A stretch of 64,000 nucleotides of DNA from Constrictibacter sp. MBR-5 (GCF_040549485.1 NZ_JBEPTK010000004.1:248001-312000); one strand, 5' to 3'. Positions 18,139 through 30,969 are shown, numbered from the stretch's first letter. The notes: a model not told the origin generated them from the letters alone. Numbers and translations are program-made.

Positions 18139-18398
18139 CGGGCGCCGTCGGGCGTGCCGCAACGACCCTCCTGGCAATCCCGATCCGCGTCTACCGCTAC
18201 GCCCTCTCGCCCCTGATGCCGATGTCTTGCCGGTTCGTCCCAACCTGTTCCGACTATGCGCTCGACGCGCTGTCGCAGCACGGGCCGGTTCGTGGGATGG
18301 CACTGACCATCCGTCGCCTCGCGCGCTGCCACCCATGGGGAGGCCAAGGCCTCGATCCGGTGCCGCCGCATACGCACGATCATTGCGGCCAGCGCTAG
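18135..18398 (+). CDS. yidD: Membrane protein insertion efficiency factor YidD
   Basis: An 87-aa protein of the YidD family, which assists YidC-dependent membrane insertion. The Cys-rich signature is present: YALSPLMPMSCRFVPTCSDY and later HPWGGQGLDPVPP. The start is GTG 18135, overlapping the rnpA stop by 4 bp. The larger open frame that contains it runs backwards through rnpA in a shadow frame and was ignored. Confidence 0.95.
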   Translation: MTGAVGRAATTLLAIPIRVYRYALSPLMPMSCRFVPTCSDYALDALSQHGPVRGMALTIRRLARCHPWGGQGLDPVPPHTHDHCGQR

Positions 18399-18419
18399 CG
18401 GCCGACCGAGGACCGTTCC

Positions 18420-20225
18420 ATGGAGCAGCGCAATCTCCTGATCGCCATCGCATTGTCGATCGCGATCTTGCTCGGGTTCCAGTACGTGTACGGTCCCGTG
18501 GCACCGCCGCCCGACACGTCGCCGGTTACCCAGCCGGGTGCGCCGCCGGTGCCGGAGGGCGGCATCGCCTCGGCACCCGGTGCGCCGGCCGCCCCCGCCC
18601 TGCCCGCGGCACCGACCGTGGTCGACCGTGCCGCGGCCCTGGCCCAGACACCGCGCATCCCGATCCGCTCGGACCGTGTGCACGGCTCGATCTCCCTGAA
18701 GGGCGCGCGCCTCGACGACGTGACGCTGCCCGACTATCGGGTGACGGTCGAACCCGACAGCCCCGAGATCGTCATCCTGTCGCCCCCGGGAAGCGCCAAT
18801 TCCTGGTACGGCGAGTTCGGCTGGGTCGCGACCGGCGGCGTTGCCGTGCCGGACGGCGACACCGTCTGGGAGGCTGACCGCGATACGCTGACACCCGGCC
18901 AGCCTGTGACCCTCTCCTGGGACAACGGCGCCGGCCTGCGCTTCACGCGGACCTTCGCCCTCGACCGCGACTACATGTTCACGGTCACCCAGGGCGTCGA
19001 GAACACCGGGACCGCGCCGGCGACGCTGCATCCCTACGGCCTCGTCTCGCGCGGCGGAAATCCGCCCACCTCGGGCTTCTTCATCCTGCACGAGGGGCCG
19101 ATCGGCGTCGTCGACGGCGTCCTGCGCGAGCACAGCTACGAGGATCTGCGCGACGAGACGCGTATCGAGGCGAACGCCACCGGCGGCTGGCTCGGCTTCA
19201 CCGACAAATACTGGCTGGTCTCTCTCATCCCCGACCAGCAGGCGCCGCTGAAGACCCGCTTCAGCCACGCCATGGTCAACGGCGCCGACAAGTATCAGGC
19301 CGACTATCTGCGCAGCCCGGTCACCGTCGCCCCCGGCGAGAGCCAGCAGGTGACCGACCACATGTTCGCCGGCGCCAAGGAGGTCACCCTTATCGACCGC
19401 TACGAGGAGCAGCTCGGCGTCGAGCGCTTCGACCGTGCGGTCGACTGGGGCTGGTTCTACTTCCTGACGCGGCCGATCTTCTACGCCCTGCACTGGCTGC
19501 ACGGCGTGCTCGGCAATTACGGCCTCGCCATCATCGCCCTGACCCTCGGCATCAAGCTCGTCTTCTTCCCGCTGGCCAGCAAGTCCTACAAGGCGATGAG
19601 CCAGATGAAGAAGCTGCAGCCCGAGATGGTGAAGCTTCGCGAGCGCTACGGCGACGACAAGCAGAAGATGAACCAGGAGCTGATGGCGCTCTACAAGAAG
19701 GAGAAGATCAACCCGGCGGCCGGCTGCCTGCCGATCCTGATCCAGATCCCGGTCTTCTTCTCGCTCTACAAGGTGCTGTTCGTCACCATCGAGCTCCGCC
19801 ATGCGCCCTTCTACGGCTGGATCCACGACCTCTCGGCGCCCGACCCGACGAACCTCTTCACGCTCTTCGGCCTGATCCCCTGGGCCCCGCCCGACATGCT
19901 GCATCTCGGCCTGTGGCCGCTGATCATGGGCGTGACGATGTTCCTGCAGATGAAGCTGAACCCGCAGCCGGCGGACCCGATCCAGGCGAAGGTATTCATG
20001 CTGATGCCGATCTTCTTCACGATCCTGCTGGCCGGCTTCCCGGCGGGGCTCGTGATCTACTGGGCCTGGAACAACACGCTGTCGATCGCCCAGCAGGCGC
20101 TGATCATGCACCAGAACGGCGCCTTCGCCGAACGGCGCGCCGCCAAGCAGCAGGTCGTGACCCCAGCCAAGGCAGAAGCCAAGACGCCGAACGGCGGCAA
20201 GGGCAAGACGAAGGGCGGCAAGTGA
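18420..20225 (+). CDS. yidC: Membrane protein insertase YidC
   Basis: A 601-aa Oxa1-family insertase. The N-terminal helix LLIAIALSIAILLGFQYVYG is followed by a Pro/Ala-rich linker, the large periplasmic P1 domain (about residues 75-345), and a five-helix core from about 355. The core holds KLVFFPLASKSYKAMSQMKK and NPAAGCLPILIQIPVFFSLY, both family hallmarks. The tail is Lys-rich, as in alphaproteobacterial YidC. Its stop overlaps the GTG start of engB. Confidence 0.97.
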   Translation: MEQRNLLIAIALSIAILLGFQYVYGPVAPPPDTSPVTQPGAPPVPEGGIASAPGAPAAPALPAAPTVVDRAAALAQTPRIPIRSDRVHGSISLKGARLDDVTLPDYRVTVEPDSPEIVILSPPGSANSWYGEFGWVATGGVAVPDGDTVWEADRDTLTPGQPVTLSWDNGAGLRFTRTFALDRDYMFTVTQGVENTGTAPATLHPYGLVSRGGNPPTSGFFILHEGPIGVVDGVLREHSYEDLRDETRIEANATGGWLGFTDKYWLVSLIPDQQAPLKTRFSHAMVNGADKYQADYLRSPVTVAPGESQQVTDHMFAGAKEVTLIDRYEEQLGVERFDRAVDWGWFYFLTRPIFYALHWLHGVLGNYGLAIIALTLGIKLVFFPLASKSYKAMSQMKKLQPEMVKLRERYGDDKQKMNQELMALYKKEKINPAAGCLPILIQIPVFFSLYKVLFVTIELRHAPFYGWIHDLSAPDPTNLFTLFGLIPWAPPDMLHLGLWPLIMGVTMFLQMKLNPQPADPIQAKVFMLMPIFFTILLAGFPAGLVIYWAWNNTLSIAQQALIMHQNGAFAERRAAKQQVVTPAKAEAKTPNGGKGKTKGGK

Positions 20226-20872
20226 CGGAGGCGGAGGCGCCCTTCCCCGATGCGGCCGCGATCGAGGACGGACGCCTGCTCTTCGCCAAGGAGTGCACCT
20301 TCCTCCTCGGCGCCGCCGGCCTCGACCAGCTGCCCGAGGGCGGCATGGTCGAGATTGCCTTCGCCGGCCGCTCCAATGTCGGCAAGTCGAGCCTCGTCAA
20401 CGCCCTGACCGGCCGCAAGACGCTCGCCCGGACCTCCAACACGCCCGGCCGCACCCAGCAGATCAACTTCTTCGACCTGGGCGGCCGGCTGATGATCGCC
20501 GACCTCCCCGGCTACGGCTTCGCCGAGGCGCCGAAGCAGATGGTCGAGAAGTGGACATCGCTGGTGCGCGCCTATCTGCGCGGCCGACCCGCCCTGCGCC
20601 GCGTCTGCCTGCTGGTCGACGCGCGCCACGGCATCAAGGCGGGCGACCGGGAGATGATGAAGATGCTCGACGCCGCCGCCGTCGCCTACCAGGTCGTCGT
20701 GACCAAGACCGACAAGCTCGGCCCGACCGAGCGGGCGAAACGCGTCGCCGAGATCGCCGCCGAGGCGGCCCGCCACGTCGCCGCCCACCCCGACGTCGTG
20801 CCGACCAGCTCGGTCAAGGGCGAAGGCATCGAGATCCTGCGTGCGCACCTTGCGGCGCTGGCGCTTCCCTGA
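20222..20872 (+). CDS. engB: Ribosome-biogenesis GTPase YsxC/EngB
   Basis: A 216-aa circularly standard TRAFAC GTPase needed for 50S subunit assembly. G1 [15 protein letters not shown]2/G3 region [11 protein letters not shown] and DLPGYGFA, G4 TKTDK and G5 SSVKGEG are all present. The GTG start at 20222 overlaps the yidC stop (GTGA). argB follows after 22 bp. Confidence 0.95.
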   Translation: MTEAEAPFPDAAAIEDGRLLFAKECTFLLGAAGLDQLPEGGMVEIAFAGRSNVGKSSLVNALTGRKTLARTSNTPGRTQQINFFDLGGRLMIADLPGYGFAEAPKQMVEKWTSLVRAYLRGRPALRRVCLLVDARHGIKAGDREMMKMLDAAAVAYQVVVTKTDKLGPTERAKRVAEIAAEAARHVAAHPDVVPTSSVKGEGIEILRAHLAALALP

Positions 20873-20894
20873 CCCTTTGGCTAAGGTCGCCGCG

Positions 20895-21815
20895 ATGTCC
20901 ACTCCCGCCGCGGATCCCGCGATGTCCACTCCCGAAGAAAACATTCGGAACGCACGCATGCTCGCAGAAGCGTTGCCCTTCATGCAGCGCTATGCAGGCG
21001 CGACCCTCGTCGTGAAGTATGGCGGCCACGCCATGGGCGACGAATCGCTCGGCCGCGACTTCGCCCGCGACATCGTCCTGCTCAAGCAGGTCGGCCTGAA
21101 CCCGATCGTCGTGCACGGCGGCGGGCCGCAGATCGGCCGCATGCTCGACCGGCTTAAGATCCAGAGCGAGTTCGTCGATGGCCTGCGCGTCACCGACACG
21201 GCGACGGTCGAGATCGTCGAGATGGTCCTGGCGGGGTCGATCAACAAACAGATCGTCGCCATGATCAACCAGGCGGGCGGCAAGGCCGTGGGTATTTCCG
21301 GTAAGGACGCCAACCTGATCCAGGCGCGCAAGCTCACCCGCACCAAGCGGGATCCCGATTCCAACATCGAGAAGGTCCTCGACCTGGGCTTCGTCGGCGA
21401 TCCCGACCGGGTCGACACGACCATCCTCGACGTCTTCAAGCAGTCCTCGGTCATCCCGGTCGTGGCGCCGATCGGCATCGGCGCGGACGGCGAGACTTAC
21501 AACATCAACGCCGACACCGTGGCCGGCGCCATCGCCGGCGCCGTGTCGGCCGACCGGCTGCTGCTCCTGACCGACGTCGCCGGCGTGAAGGGCAAGGACG
21601 GGGACCTGATCGCCTCCATGTCGCGCGCCGAGGCCGAGGCGATGATCGCCGACGGCACCATCAGCGGCGGCATGATCCCCAAGGTCGAGACATGCCTGGA
21701 CGCGGTGGCCCGCGGCGTCGAGGCCGCGGTCATCCTGGACGGCCGCGTGCCGCACGCGGTCTTGCTGGAGATATTCACCGAGCACGGCGTCGGCACCCTG
21801 ATCCGGCGCAGCTGA
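20895..21815 (+). CDS. argB: Acetylglutamate kinase
   Basis: A 306-aa amino-acid kinase for the second step of arginine synthesis, phosphorylating N-acetyl-L-glutamate. [12 protein letters not shown] near residue 39, [13 protein letters not shown] near 72 and [10 protein letters not shown] near 255 are the expected nucleotide and substrate motifs. Two ATGs 27 bp apart (20895 and 20922) sit in identical 16-bp contexts, so either could be used; the upstream one has AAGG 8 bp before it. Confidence 0.96.
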   Translation: MSTPAADPAMSTPEENIRNARMLAEALPFMQRYAGATLVVKYGGHAMGDESLGRDFARDIVLLKQVGLNPIVVHGGGPQIGRMLDRLKIQSEFVDGLRVTDTATVEIVEMVLAGSINKQIVAMINQAGGKAVGISGKDANLIQARKLTRTKRDPDSNIEKVLDLGFVGDPDRVDTTILDVFKQSSVIPVVAPIGIGADGETYNINADTVAGAIAGAVSADRLLLLTDVAGVKGKDGDLIASMSRAEAEAMIADGTISGGMIPKVETCLDAVARGVEAAVILDGRVPHAVLLEIFTEHGVGTLIRRS

Positions 21816-21843
21816 CCCGGCCTGGCTGACTGGAGACGGCCGC

Positions 21844-22584
21844 ATGACAGAGCCCAGTATCGTCGTCGGCACCCCGGACGGGCGGAAGCCCGACCTCTCC
21901 CACGTCGACACCTGGGTCTTCGACCTCGACAACACGCTCTACAGCCCGGCCGCCTGCGACCTGTTCGTCCACATGGACCGGCGGATGAACCAGTTCATCG
22001 CCGAGTATCTGAAGCTCGACGAGGCCCAAGCGGCGCATGTCCGCCAGACCTACTTCAAATCCTACGGCACCACGCTGCGCGGCCTGATGGAGGTCTACGA
22101 CGTCCCGCCCGGCGTCTTCCTGGACTACGTCCACGAGCTCGACCTGTCGGAGATGGCGCACGATCCGGCACTCGACCGCGCCATCGCCCGTCTGCCGGGC
22201 CGGAAGCTGATCTTCACCAACGCCACCGAGCGGCACGCCTGCAACGTCCTGGACCGGCTCGGCATCGCGCATCATTTCGAGGGCATCTTCGACGTCGCCG
22301 CCGCCGGCTACGTGCCCAAGCCGCAGGTCGAGGCCTACGAGGCCTTCGTGAAACGGCACGCCATCGACCCCGCGACCTCGGTCTTCTTCGAGGACACCGC
22401 GCGCAACCTCGCCCCGGCCGCCGCCCTCGGCATGACCACCGTCTGGATCAAGACCGACCGGCCGCACGGCCAGATGGCCGAGGGCGACGACTTCGTGCAC
22501 CACGTCGTCGAAGAGCTGTCCGACTGGCTGCACGCCTTGGAGTTCGCCGTGGCCGAGATCGCCGACCGGGCCGAAGGCGGCTGA
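21844..22584 (+). CDS. Pyrimidine 5'-nucleotidase-like HAD hydrolase
   Basis: A 246-aa haloacid dehalogenase-like phosphatase of the Sdt1/pyrimidine-nucleotidase type. Motif I is WVFDLDNTLYSP near residue 22, motif II KLIFTNATERH, and motifs III/IV FVKRHAIDP with FFEDTARNL. Such a gene follows argB in many alphaproteobacteria. ATG 21844 has GGAGACGG upstream. Cytosolic; the physiological nucleotide is not shown. Confidence 0.9.
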   Translation: MTEPSIVVGTPDGRKPDLSHVDTWVFDLDNTLYSPAACDLFVHMDRRMNQFIAEYLKLDEAQAAHVRQTYFKSYGTTLRGLMEVYDVPPGVFLDYVHELDLSEMAHDPALDRAIARLPGRKLIFTNATERHACNVLDRLGIAHHFEGIFDVAAAGYVPKPQVEAYEAFVKRHAIDPATSVFFEDTARNLAPAAALGMTTVWIKTDRPHGQMAEGDDFVHHVVEELSDWLHALEFAVAEIADRAEGG

Positions 22585-22709
22585 TCCGCCGCCGCGGGTT
22601 CGGTCATCCCCCAGCGTTACGGACAAATCGCCGCCCGCAGGCTGGCGCCGCCGCAGAACCGATGCTATCACCCTGCACTTTCTTGACGGCAGGCGGATAG
22701 GACGGGCGA

Positions 22710-24242
<1,533 letters not shown>

Positions 24243-24283
24243 ACTGTGCAAGCTGGACTGCGGATCCGCAGGAGGAGCCGGCC

Positions 24284-24775
24284 GTGCCCCGCGCGATGAC
24301 CGACCCGGAACTGTACGAAGCGGACTTCTACGCCTGGACGAAAATCCAAGCCGACCGGCTGCGCCGTCTCCAGGCGGAACGCCCGAACCTCGATCTCGAC
24401 CTCCCCCATCTCGCCGAGGAGGTCGAGGATTTGGGCAAGTCCGAACGGAACGCGCTACGCAGCCACCTCCGCCGGATCATCGAGCACTGCCTGAAGCTGG
24501 AATGGTCGCCGGCGACCGATCCGCACGGGTCATGGCGGCGCAGCATCTCAGAGGCGCGGCTCGAAATCGAAGGCCGGATGACGGCGACGCTGCGGCACGA
24601 CATGATCAACGATCTTCCTCGACTGTACGACGGCGCGCGCGAACTCGCACACGACGCGCTGACGGAGCACGGGGAGATCGAAGCCGCGGCGGCGCCCCCG
24701 GCTGCTAATCCGTATTCGCTGGACGATCTGCTGACGCGGGGCTGGTATCCGCGCCGTCGCGCGGGAGGGTCGTGA
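24284..24775 (+). CDS. DUF29 protein, copy 1
   Basis: A 163-aa protein of the DUF29 family: YEADFYAWTKIQADRLRR near residue 8, LPHLAEEVEDLGKSER near 41, then SHLRRIIEHCLKLEW and SWRRSISEARLEIE. The function is unknown. The GTG at 24284 is supported by AGGAGG 8 bp upstream; ATG 24296 is an alternative. It is followed after 4 bp by a near-duplicate, and both lie between pccB and pccA. Confidence 0.85.
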   Translation: MPRAMTDPELYEADFYAWTKIQADRLRRLQAERPNLDLDLPHLAEEVEDLGKSERNALRSHLRRIIEHCLKLEWSPATDPHGSWRRSISEARLEIEGRMTATLRHDMINDLPRLYDGARELAHDALTEHGEIEAAAAPPAANPYSLDDLLTRGWYPRRRAGGS

Positions 24776-24779
24776 GCCG

Positions 24780-25274
24780 ATGGCCCTTGCGATGACGGAC
24801 GCGGAACTCTACGAAGCGGACTTCTACGCCTGGACGCAGGTCCAGGCCGACCGGCTGCGTCGTCTCCAGGCCGAGCGGGCCAACCTCGATCTCGACCTCC
24901 CCCATCTCGCCGAGGAGGTCGAGGACTTGGGTAAGGCGGAACGCAATCTGCTGCGCAGCCACCTCCGCCGGATCATCGAGCACTGTCTGAAGCTCGAATG
25001 GTCGCGGGCGCAGGAGCCACGACGCTCATGGCGGTTGAGCATCATCGAGGCGCGTATCGAGATATCCGACCACCTGACGGCGACGCTGCGCCGCGACGTT
25101 GCAGACGAGTTGCCGCGCCTGCACGAGCAGGCACGGCGGCTCGCGCGGCAAGCCCTGATCGGTAAGGGCGAAGCCGACGCCGCCGCGGCGCTGCCCGCCG
25201 ACTGCCCCTACACGCTCGACCAGCTGCTCGACGACGACTGGTATCCGACGAACCGCCACGGCGTGCGGGACTGA
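24780..25274 (+). CDS. DUF29 protein, copy 2
   Basis: A 164-aa paralogue of the preceding gene. The first 85 or so residues are almost identical to copy 1, the rest much less, which points to a recent duplication followed by divergence or partial conversion of the 5' halves. It starts at ATG 24780 with GGGAGGG upstream. DUF29 proteins are often multicopy in cyanobacteria and alphaproteobacteria; no role is established. Confidence 0.85.
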   Translation: MALAMTDAELYEADFYAWTQVQADRLRRLQAERANLDLDLPHLAEEVEDLGKAERNLLRSHLRRIIEHCLKLEWSRAQEPRRSWRLSIIEARIEISDHLTATLRRDVADELPRLHEQARRLARQALIGKGEADAAAALPADCPYTLDQLLDDDWYPTNRHGVRD

Positions 25275-25282
25275 GCGCGCCC

Positions 25283-25477
25283 GTGGATCCCGCCCGCCGC
25301 CGTCTGAACGGTTTCCTCAATCATCTGATCGGCTACTTCGCCGTGATGATCGTCCTGGTCCCCCTCAACCTCTGGCTGACGCCCGACACCGTCTGGTTCG
25401 TCTGGCCGATGGTCGGGTGGGGATCGGTCCTCGCAATACACGTTGCCTATGTCATGGGCCTGATCGGGAGGCGTTGA
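25283..25477 (+). CDS. Small 2TM-domain protein
   Basis: A 64-aa protein with two hydrophobic helices, about residues 10-32 (FLNHLIGYFAVMIVLVPLNLW) and 38-60 (VWFVWPMVGWGSVLAIHVAYV). The pattern fits the 2TM-domain family, where such helices are linked to sensory proteins. The start GTG 25283 is 8 bp after DUF29 copy 2; pccA begins 8 bp after its stop, so it is within the operon. Confidence 0.7.
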   Translation: MDPARRRLNGFLNHLIGYFAVMIVLVPLNLWLTPDTVWFVWPMVGWGSVLAIHVAYVMGLIGRR

Positions 25478-25485
25478 GCCTGCGC

Positions 25486-27471
<1,986 letters not shown>

Positions 27472-27546
27472 CATGGGGGGCCTGTCGGCGCCGCGATGCC
27501 GATGACGTGATCGGCGCCCGGCGGCTCCGGTGACCTTTGTCACTTG

Positions 27547-28137
27547 ATGCCGGGCCGCCGGGCGGAGGAGCCTGGAAGCGGGTTTTCCACTGGCGACGCG
27601 GGGAGACGCAGCGTGTTGGCGAAGCTGCCCGCAGACGAGTTTCCGCATGTGCAGGATGAGGTGATCCGGCACGTGATCGCGCTGTGGCTCGGGTGGCGCG
27701 GCGACCGGCGCATGCCGGCCCGTACCGACATCGATCCCGTGGCGCTCGACAGTGCGCTGCCGATCCTGTGGCTCTGCGACTACGAGGTGGACACGGGCCG
27801 CTTCCGCTGCCGCCTCGCAGGCGATAAGATCTTGGCGCTCTATGATGGCCCCATGGTCGGCCGCTATGTCGAGGACATCATCGGGTCGGGCCGGGTCAGC
27901 GAAGTCGTGAACCGCTACAAGCGCGTGGTGGAAGAACCGGCGATCGGCCATGCGGCGGGACGCATCTACCTGCACAAGGACCGACGCCTCGTCGGCGAAC
28001 GCATCCTCCTGCCGCTCGCCGCGGACGGCCGCACGCCCGACGGCGTTCTCGGCGCCACCTCGTTTCGCTGGCCCACCGGCATCCCGGTCAGCGAGGCACG
28101 CGGCGAACTGCTCCGCCTGACCTTCACCCCGGTCTGA
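27547..28137 (+). CDS. PAS_5-domain protein (copy 1)
   Basis: A 196-aa protein that resembles the alphaproteobacterial PAS_5 family. A single PAS-like domain fills residues about 35-180, with the motifs MPARTDIDP, LPILWLCDYE, RFRCRLAGDKI and LPLAADGRTPDGVLGATSFR. There is no signal peptide, helix or output domain. It is paralogous to the next gene. The start is uncertain: ATG 27547 or GTG 27613. These proteins are thought to sense a small ligand, but none is known. Confidence 0.75.
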   Translation: MPGRRAEEPGSGFSTGDAGRRSVLAKLPADEFPHVQDEVIRHVIALWLGWRGDRRMPARTDIDPVALDSALPILWLCDYEVDTGRFRCRLAGDKILALYDGPMVGRYVEDIIGSGRVSEVVNRYKRVVEEPAIGHAAGRIYLHKDRRLVGERILLPLAADGRTPDGVLGATSFRWPTGIPVSEARGELLRLTFTPV

Positions 28138-28228
28138 CGGCCGGACCATTCGCCGTTCCGGCCGCCCGCTGTCTTTGGACGTGCGGCGGCCCTATATCCA
28201 TGATGAATATCAAAAGATACTAGCCCCC

Positions 28229-28762
28229 ATGCACCTCCGTGCTCGCCTCTCCCATGTCCGCAACCCGCGGATCCTCAACGTCCTCGACGTTTGGCTGAGG
28301 TCATTCGCCCACGGCCGCATGCCGCAGCGGACCGCGATCGACGCGGCGGCCCTCGGACGCGAACTGGAGATCGTGTGGCTGTGTGACGTGGTTCTGCCTG
28401 GCCCCCGCTATCGCTATCGGCTCGCCGGCGAGCGCGTCAACGCGGTCTACGGCGTGTCCCTCGCCAAGCGGTTCATGGAAGAGGTGATCCCCGAAAATAG
28501 GCGCCAATCGGTGCTGGCCCGGTATCACAGGGTGGTCCTCGAACGGGGGATATCCCATGCCGCCGGCCGCCTCTATCTCAGCAGCGGCCGGATCTTCACC
28601 GGCGAACGGATCGTCCTGCCCCTGTCGGAAGACGGCGACACCGTCGATGCGATCCTCGGCGCCACGGCCTTCGACTGGTCGCCCGCCTCGCCGGAGCCGG
28701 GCGAACCGAAGGTGGATCCGGTGGTCGTCTTCACACCGCTGGATGACGGGGAATCGTCGTGA
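28229..28762 (+). CDS. PAS_5-domain protein (copy 2)
   Basis: A 177-aa paralogue of the preceding protein with the same blocks in order: MPQRTAIDA, LEIVWLCDVV, RYRYRLAGERV, the SHAAGRLYL segment (copy 1 has GHAAGRIYL) and LPLSEDGDTVDAILGATAF. It carries no output domain. ATG 28229 is used; the frame is open 18 codons upstream from a TTG. The C-terminus is acidic (VVFTPLDDGESS). Confidence 0.72.
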   Translation: MHLRARLSHVRNPRILNVLDVWLRSFAHGRMPQRTAIDAAALGRELEIVWLCDVVLPGPRYRYRLAGERVNAVYGVSLAKRFMEEVIPENRRQSVLARYHRVVLERGISHAAGRLYLSSGRIFTGERIVLPLSEDGDTVDAILGATAFDWSPASPEPGEPKVDPVVVFTPLDDGESS

Positions 28763-28900
28763 AACGGGCACAACTCCCGCCCACGCGAGGCGCGTGGCGA
28801 CGAAGCGACCCCGAGCCGGCGCACCGCCCTCTCGGCGTCCCCCTCACTGTCATCCTCGGACGGAGCGCTCTCTCTCTCCCGTCACAGAGAGAACTTGTAT

Positions 28901-28944
28901 TCCTAGGATAATAAGCGCAGCATGGTGCCTCCCTTCCTGGGAGG
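28901..28944 (+). promoter_or_regulatory. Palindromic -10 region and Shine-Dalgarno hairpin before the terminase-like gene
   Basis: TCCTAGGA at 28901-28908 is a perfect palindrome followed by TAATAA, a likely -10 area in a short AT-rich patch. Downstream, CCTCCC (28928-28933), a TTCCT loop and GGGAGG (28939-28944) form a hairpin that buries the ribosome site 7 bp before the start codon, which could limit translation. Confidence 0.45.
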
Positions 28945-28950
28945 ACCGCC

Positions 28951-29790
28951 ATGCCCGAAGCCTCGCCCCCGCCCCTCACCGACCGCCAGGAAATCTTCTG
29001 CCGCCACGTCGCTCGCGGTGCCAGCGGCGCCGCCGCCGCGCGCTGGGCCGGCTATGCCCCCGACAGTGCCGCCAAGCAGGCGAGCGTCATGCTGGGCCGC
29101 CCGCACATCCGCCGCCGCGTCGAGGACCTCCGCGTCCGCCGCGAGATCGCCCGCCAGACCGGAATCGCCGAGATGGTCGACCGCCTCAGGGCGCTGGCGA
29201 AGCTCGCCACCGCCAAGTGCGACTACCGCACCGCCGTCCGCTGCATCGAGATCGAGGCAAAGGCCACCGGCCTCATCCCGGACAAACACGCCGCCAGCCC
29301 CTGCGGCGGCTTCGCCGGGTCCGACCCGCTGCTCGACGGCATCGACCCCCGCTGGCCCGGCCACGCCGCGGCAGAGGCCGAGGGCTGGCTCGCAGAGTGG
29401 CGGCGGGGACTGGCACCCGAGCCGGAGGAGAAGCCGGAGCCGATCATCGTGCCGCATGTGTATGAGGGTTTCGAGGGACGGCCGCTGGACGAGTTCACGC
29501 CCTACACGGATCTCGAGCGGATGAGGGCCAACCAACAAAAAGGAATGGAAGGGAAGGAAAGGGAACCTTCCATCGACGAGGTCGAAGCCGAAGACCCCGA
29601 CCCCATCGCCTCCCGCGAGGCCCGCGCCGAGGCGGCGCTCGAAGCCGAACTCGCCTACCTCCGCAGCATCGCCCCGCCCGTCGCGATCAACCCCGCCGCC
29701 CCGTCCTGGGCTCGCCACCCCGACCCGCTCGTCCGCGGCGGCCAGTCCGACCTCCACGGCTGGGACCCCGCATGGGAGCGCCCGGGGTGA
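28951..29790 (+). CDS. Orphan phage terminase small-subunit-like protein with extended tail
   Basis: A 279-aa protein. Residues about 8-60 match the Terminase_2 small-subunit N-terminus: LTDRQEIFCRHVARGASG, AGYAPDSAAKQASVMLGRPH and IRRRVEDLR, a helix-turn-helix that binds packaging sites in phage. The IEAKATGLIPDK segment near 105 is also typical. The remaining 170 residues are acidic and Pro-rich and are not typical. No large terminase, portal or other phage gene is nearby, so this is a domesticated or leftover gene, not part of a prophage. Part of the tail is coded by a purine-only repeat (29537-29565) that recurs at 59449-59503. Confidence 0.7.
   Translation: MPEASPPPLTDRQEIFCRHVARGASGAAAARWAGYAPDSAAKQASVMLGRPHIRRRVEDLRVRREIARQTGIAEMVDRLRALAKLATAKCDYRTAVRCIEIEAKATGLIPDKHAASPCGGFAGSDPLLDGIDPRWPGHAAAEAEGWLAEWRRGLAPEPEEKPEPIIVPHVYEGFEGRPLDEFTPYTDLERMRANQQKGMEGKEREPSIDEVEAEDPDPIASREARAEAALEAELAYLRSIAPPVAINPAAPSWARHPDPLVRGGQSDLHGWDPAWERPG
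29537..29565 (+). repeat. Purine-only low-complexity tract inside the terminase-like gene
   Basis: A 29-base run of only A and G with GGAATGG, GAAGGGAAGG and AAAGGGAA words. It encodes a KGMEGKERE stretch. The 13-mer GAAGGAAAGGGAA is shared with the tract near 59461. Confidence 0.8.
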
Positions 29791-30027
29791 GTCGCCTCCC
29801 GCCCGCACCCATCCTCTCACAACAGCTGACACACAGGGACCCAGGGGCCACCTGGAAAACCTCACCGCTCGCACCGCCCGAGCGCCCGCCCTGGATCCCG
29901 GCGCTCCGCGCTGCGCGCTGCGGCCGGGAAGATGCGGAAGGGGGTGCCGCCCACAATGCGGCGGGGTGCCCCCCGAGCACCCGGCCGCCCCCTCCCCACA
30001 GCGAGACGGCGCACCGCCCGCCACGGT

Positions 30028-30969
30028 TCAGCCCGCGGTGATCCGGTCGATCTCGGCCATGTCGTCGGCCGTCAGCTTCAGCGAGACCGCCTTCACGTTC
30101 TGCTCGAGCTGCTCCGGCTTGGTGGCGCCGGCGATGACGCTGGCGACGGTGGGGCGTGCGGCGAGCCAGGAGAAGGCAAGGTCGAGCATCGACCAGCCGC
30201 GCGCCTTGCAGAGGGCCGACAGGCCGTCGACGATCTTCCAGTTCGCCTCGGTCATGTACTTGTCGGCGAGGCGCTGGGTGTTGGTCAGCCGCGCGCCTTC
30301 CGGCATCGGCGCCGACCGGTCGTACTTGCCGGTCAGAAGGCCGCTCGCCAGCGGGAAATAGGGCAGCAGGCCGAGGCCATAGGCCTGCATCGCCGGCAGC
30401 AGTTCCTTGTCGGGACCGCGGAAGACCAGGCTGTATTCGTCCTGGCAGGAGACGAACTGTTCGAGCCCGCCGCTGCGCGAGGTCCAGATCGACTCCACGA
30501 CCTCCCAGGCCGGCAGGTTGGAGCAGCCGATGTAGCGGACTTTGCCCTGCCGGACCAGATCGTCGAGGGCGCGCAGCGTCTCCTCGATCGGCGTCAGCGG
30601 GTCGGGCTGGTGCAGCTGGTAGAGGTCGATCCAGTCGGTGCGCAGGCGGCGCAGGCTGTCCTCGACCGCCGACATGATGTAGCGGCGGGCGGCACCCTTC
30701 TTCACGCCGACGTCGTCCATGGCCATGCCGAACTTGCTGGCGAGGACGATGTCCTTGCGGCGGGCGCCCAGCACCTGGCCCATCAGCTCTTCCGAGCCGC
30801 CGCGATTGCCGTACATGTCGGCGGTGTCGAGCAGGGTGATGCCGAGGTCCATCGCCTTGTGGACGACGGTGCGGGTATCCTCGAGCCCGAGCCGGCCGCC
30901 GAAATTGTTGCAGCCGAGGCCGACGAGCGAGACGCGCAGTCCGGACCGGCCGAGATTGCGATATTCCAT
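30028..30969 (-). CDS. Aldo/keto reductase
   Basis: A 313-aa TIM-barrel NADPH-dependent oxidoreductase. The catalytic tetrad is visible: Asp and Tyr in LDTADMYGNRGG near residue 47, Lys in VLASKFGM near 78 and His in DLYQLHQPD near 120. The SLVGLGCNNFGG lead and late VIAGATKPEQLEQN cofactor segment are typical of the YajO/GPR-like branch. The substrate is unknown. It is monocistronic. The 237 bp before its 3' end (29791-30027) hold no gene. Confidence 0.92.
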   Translation of the reverse strand: MEYRNLGRSGLRVSLVGLGCNNFGGRLGLEDTRTVVHKAMDLGITLLDTADMYGNRGGSEELMGQVLGARRKDIVLASKFGMAMDDVGVKKGAARRYIMSAVEDSLRRLRTDWIDLYQLHQPDPLTPIEETLRALDDLVRQGKVRYIGCSNLPAWEVVESIWTSRSGGLEQFVSCQDEYSLVFRGPDKELLPAMQAYGLGLLPYFPLASGLLTGKYDRSAPMPEGARLTNTQRLADKYMTEANWKIVDGLSALCKARGWSMLDLAFSWLAARPTVASVIAGATKPEQLEQNVKAVSLKLTADDMAEIDRITAG

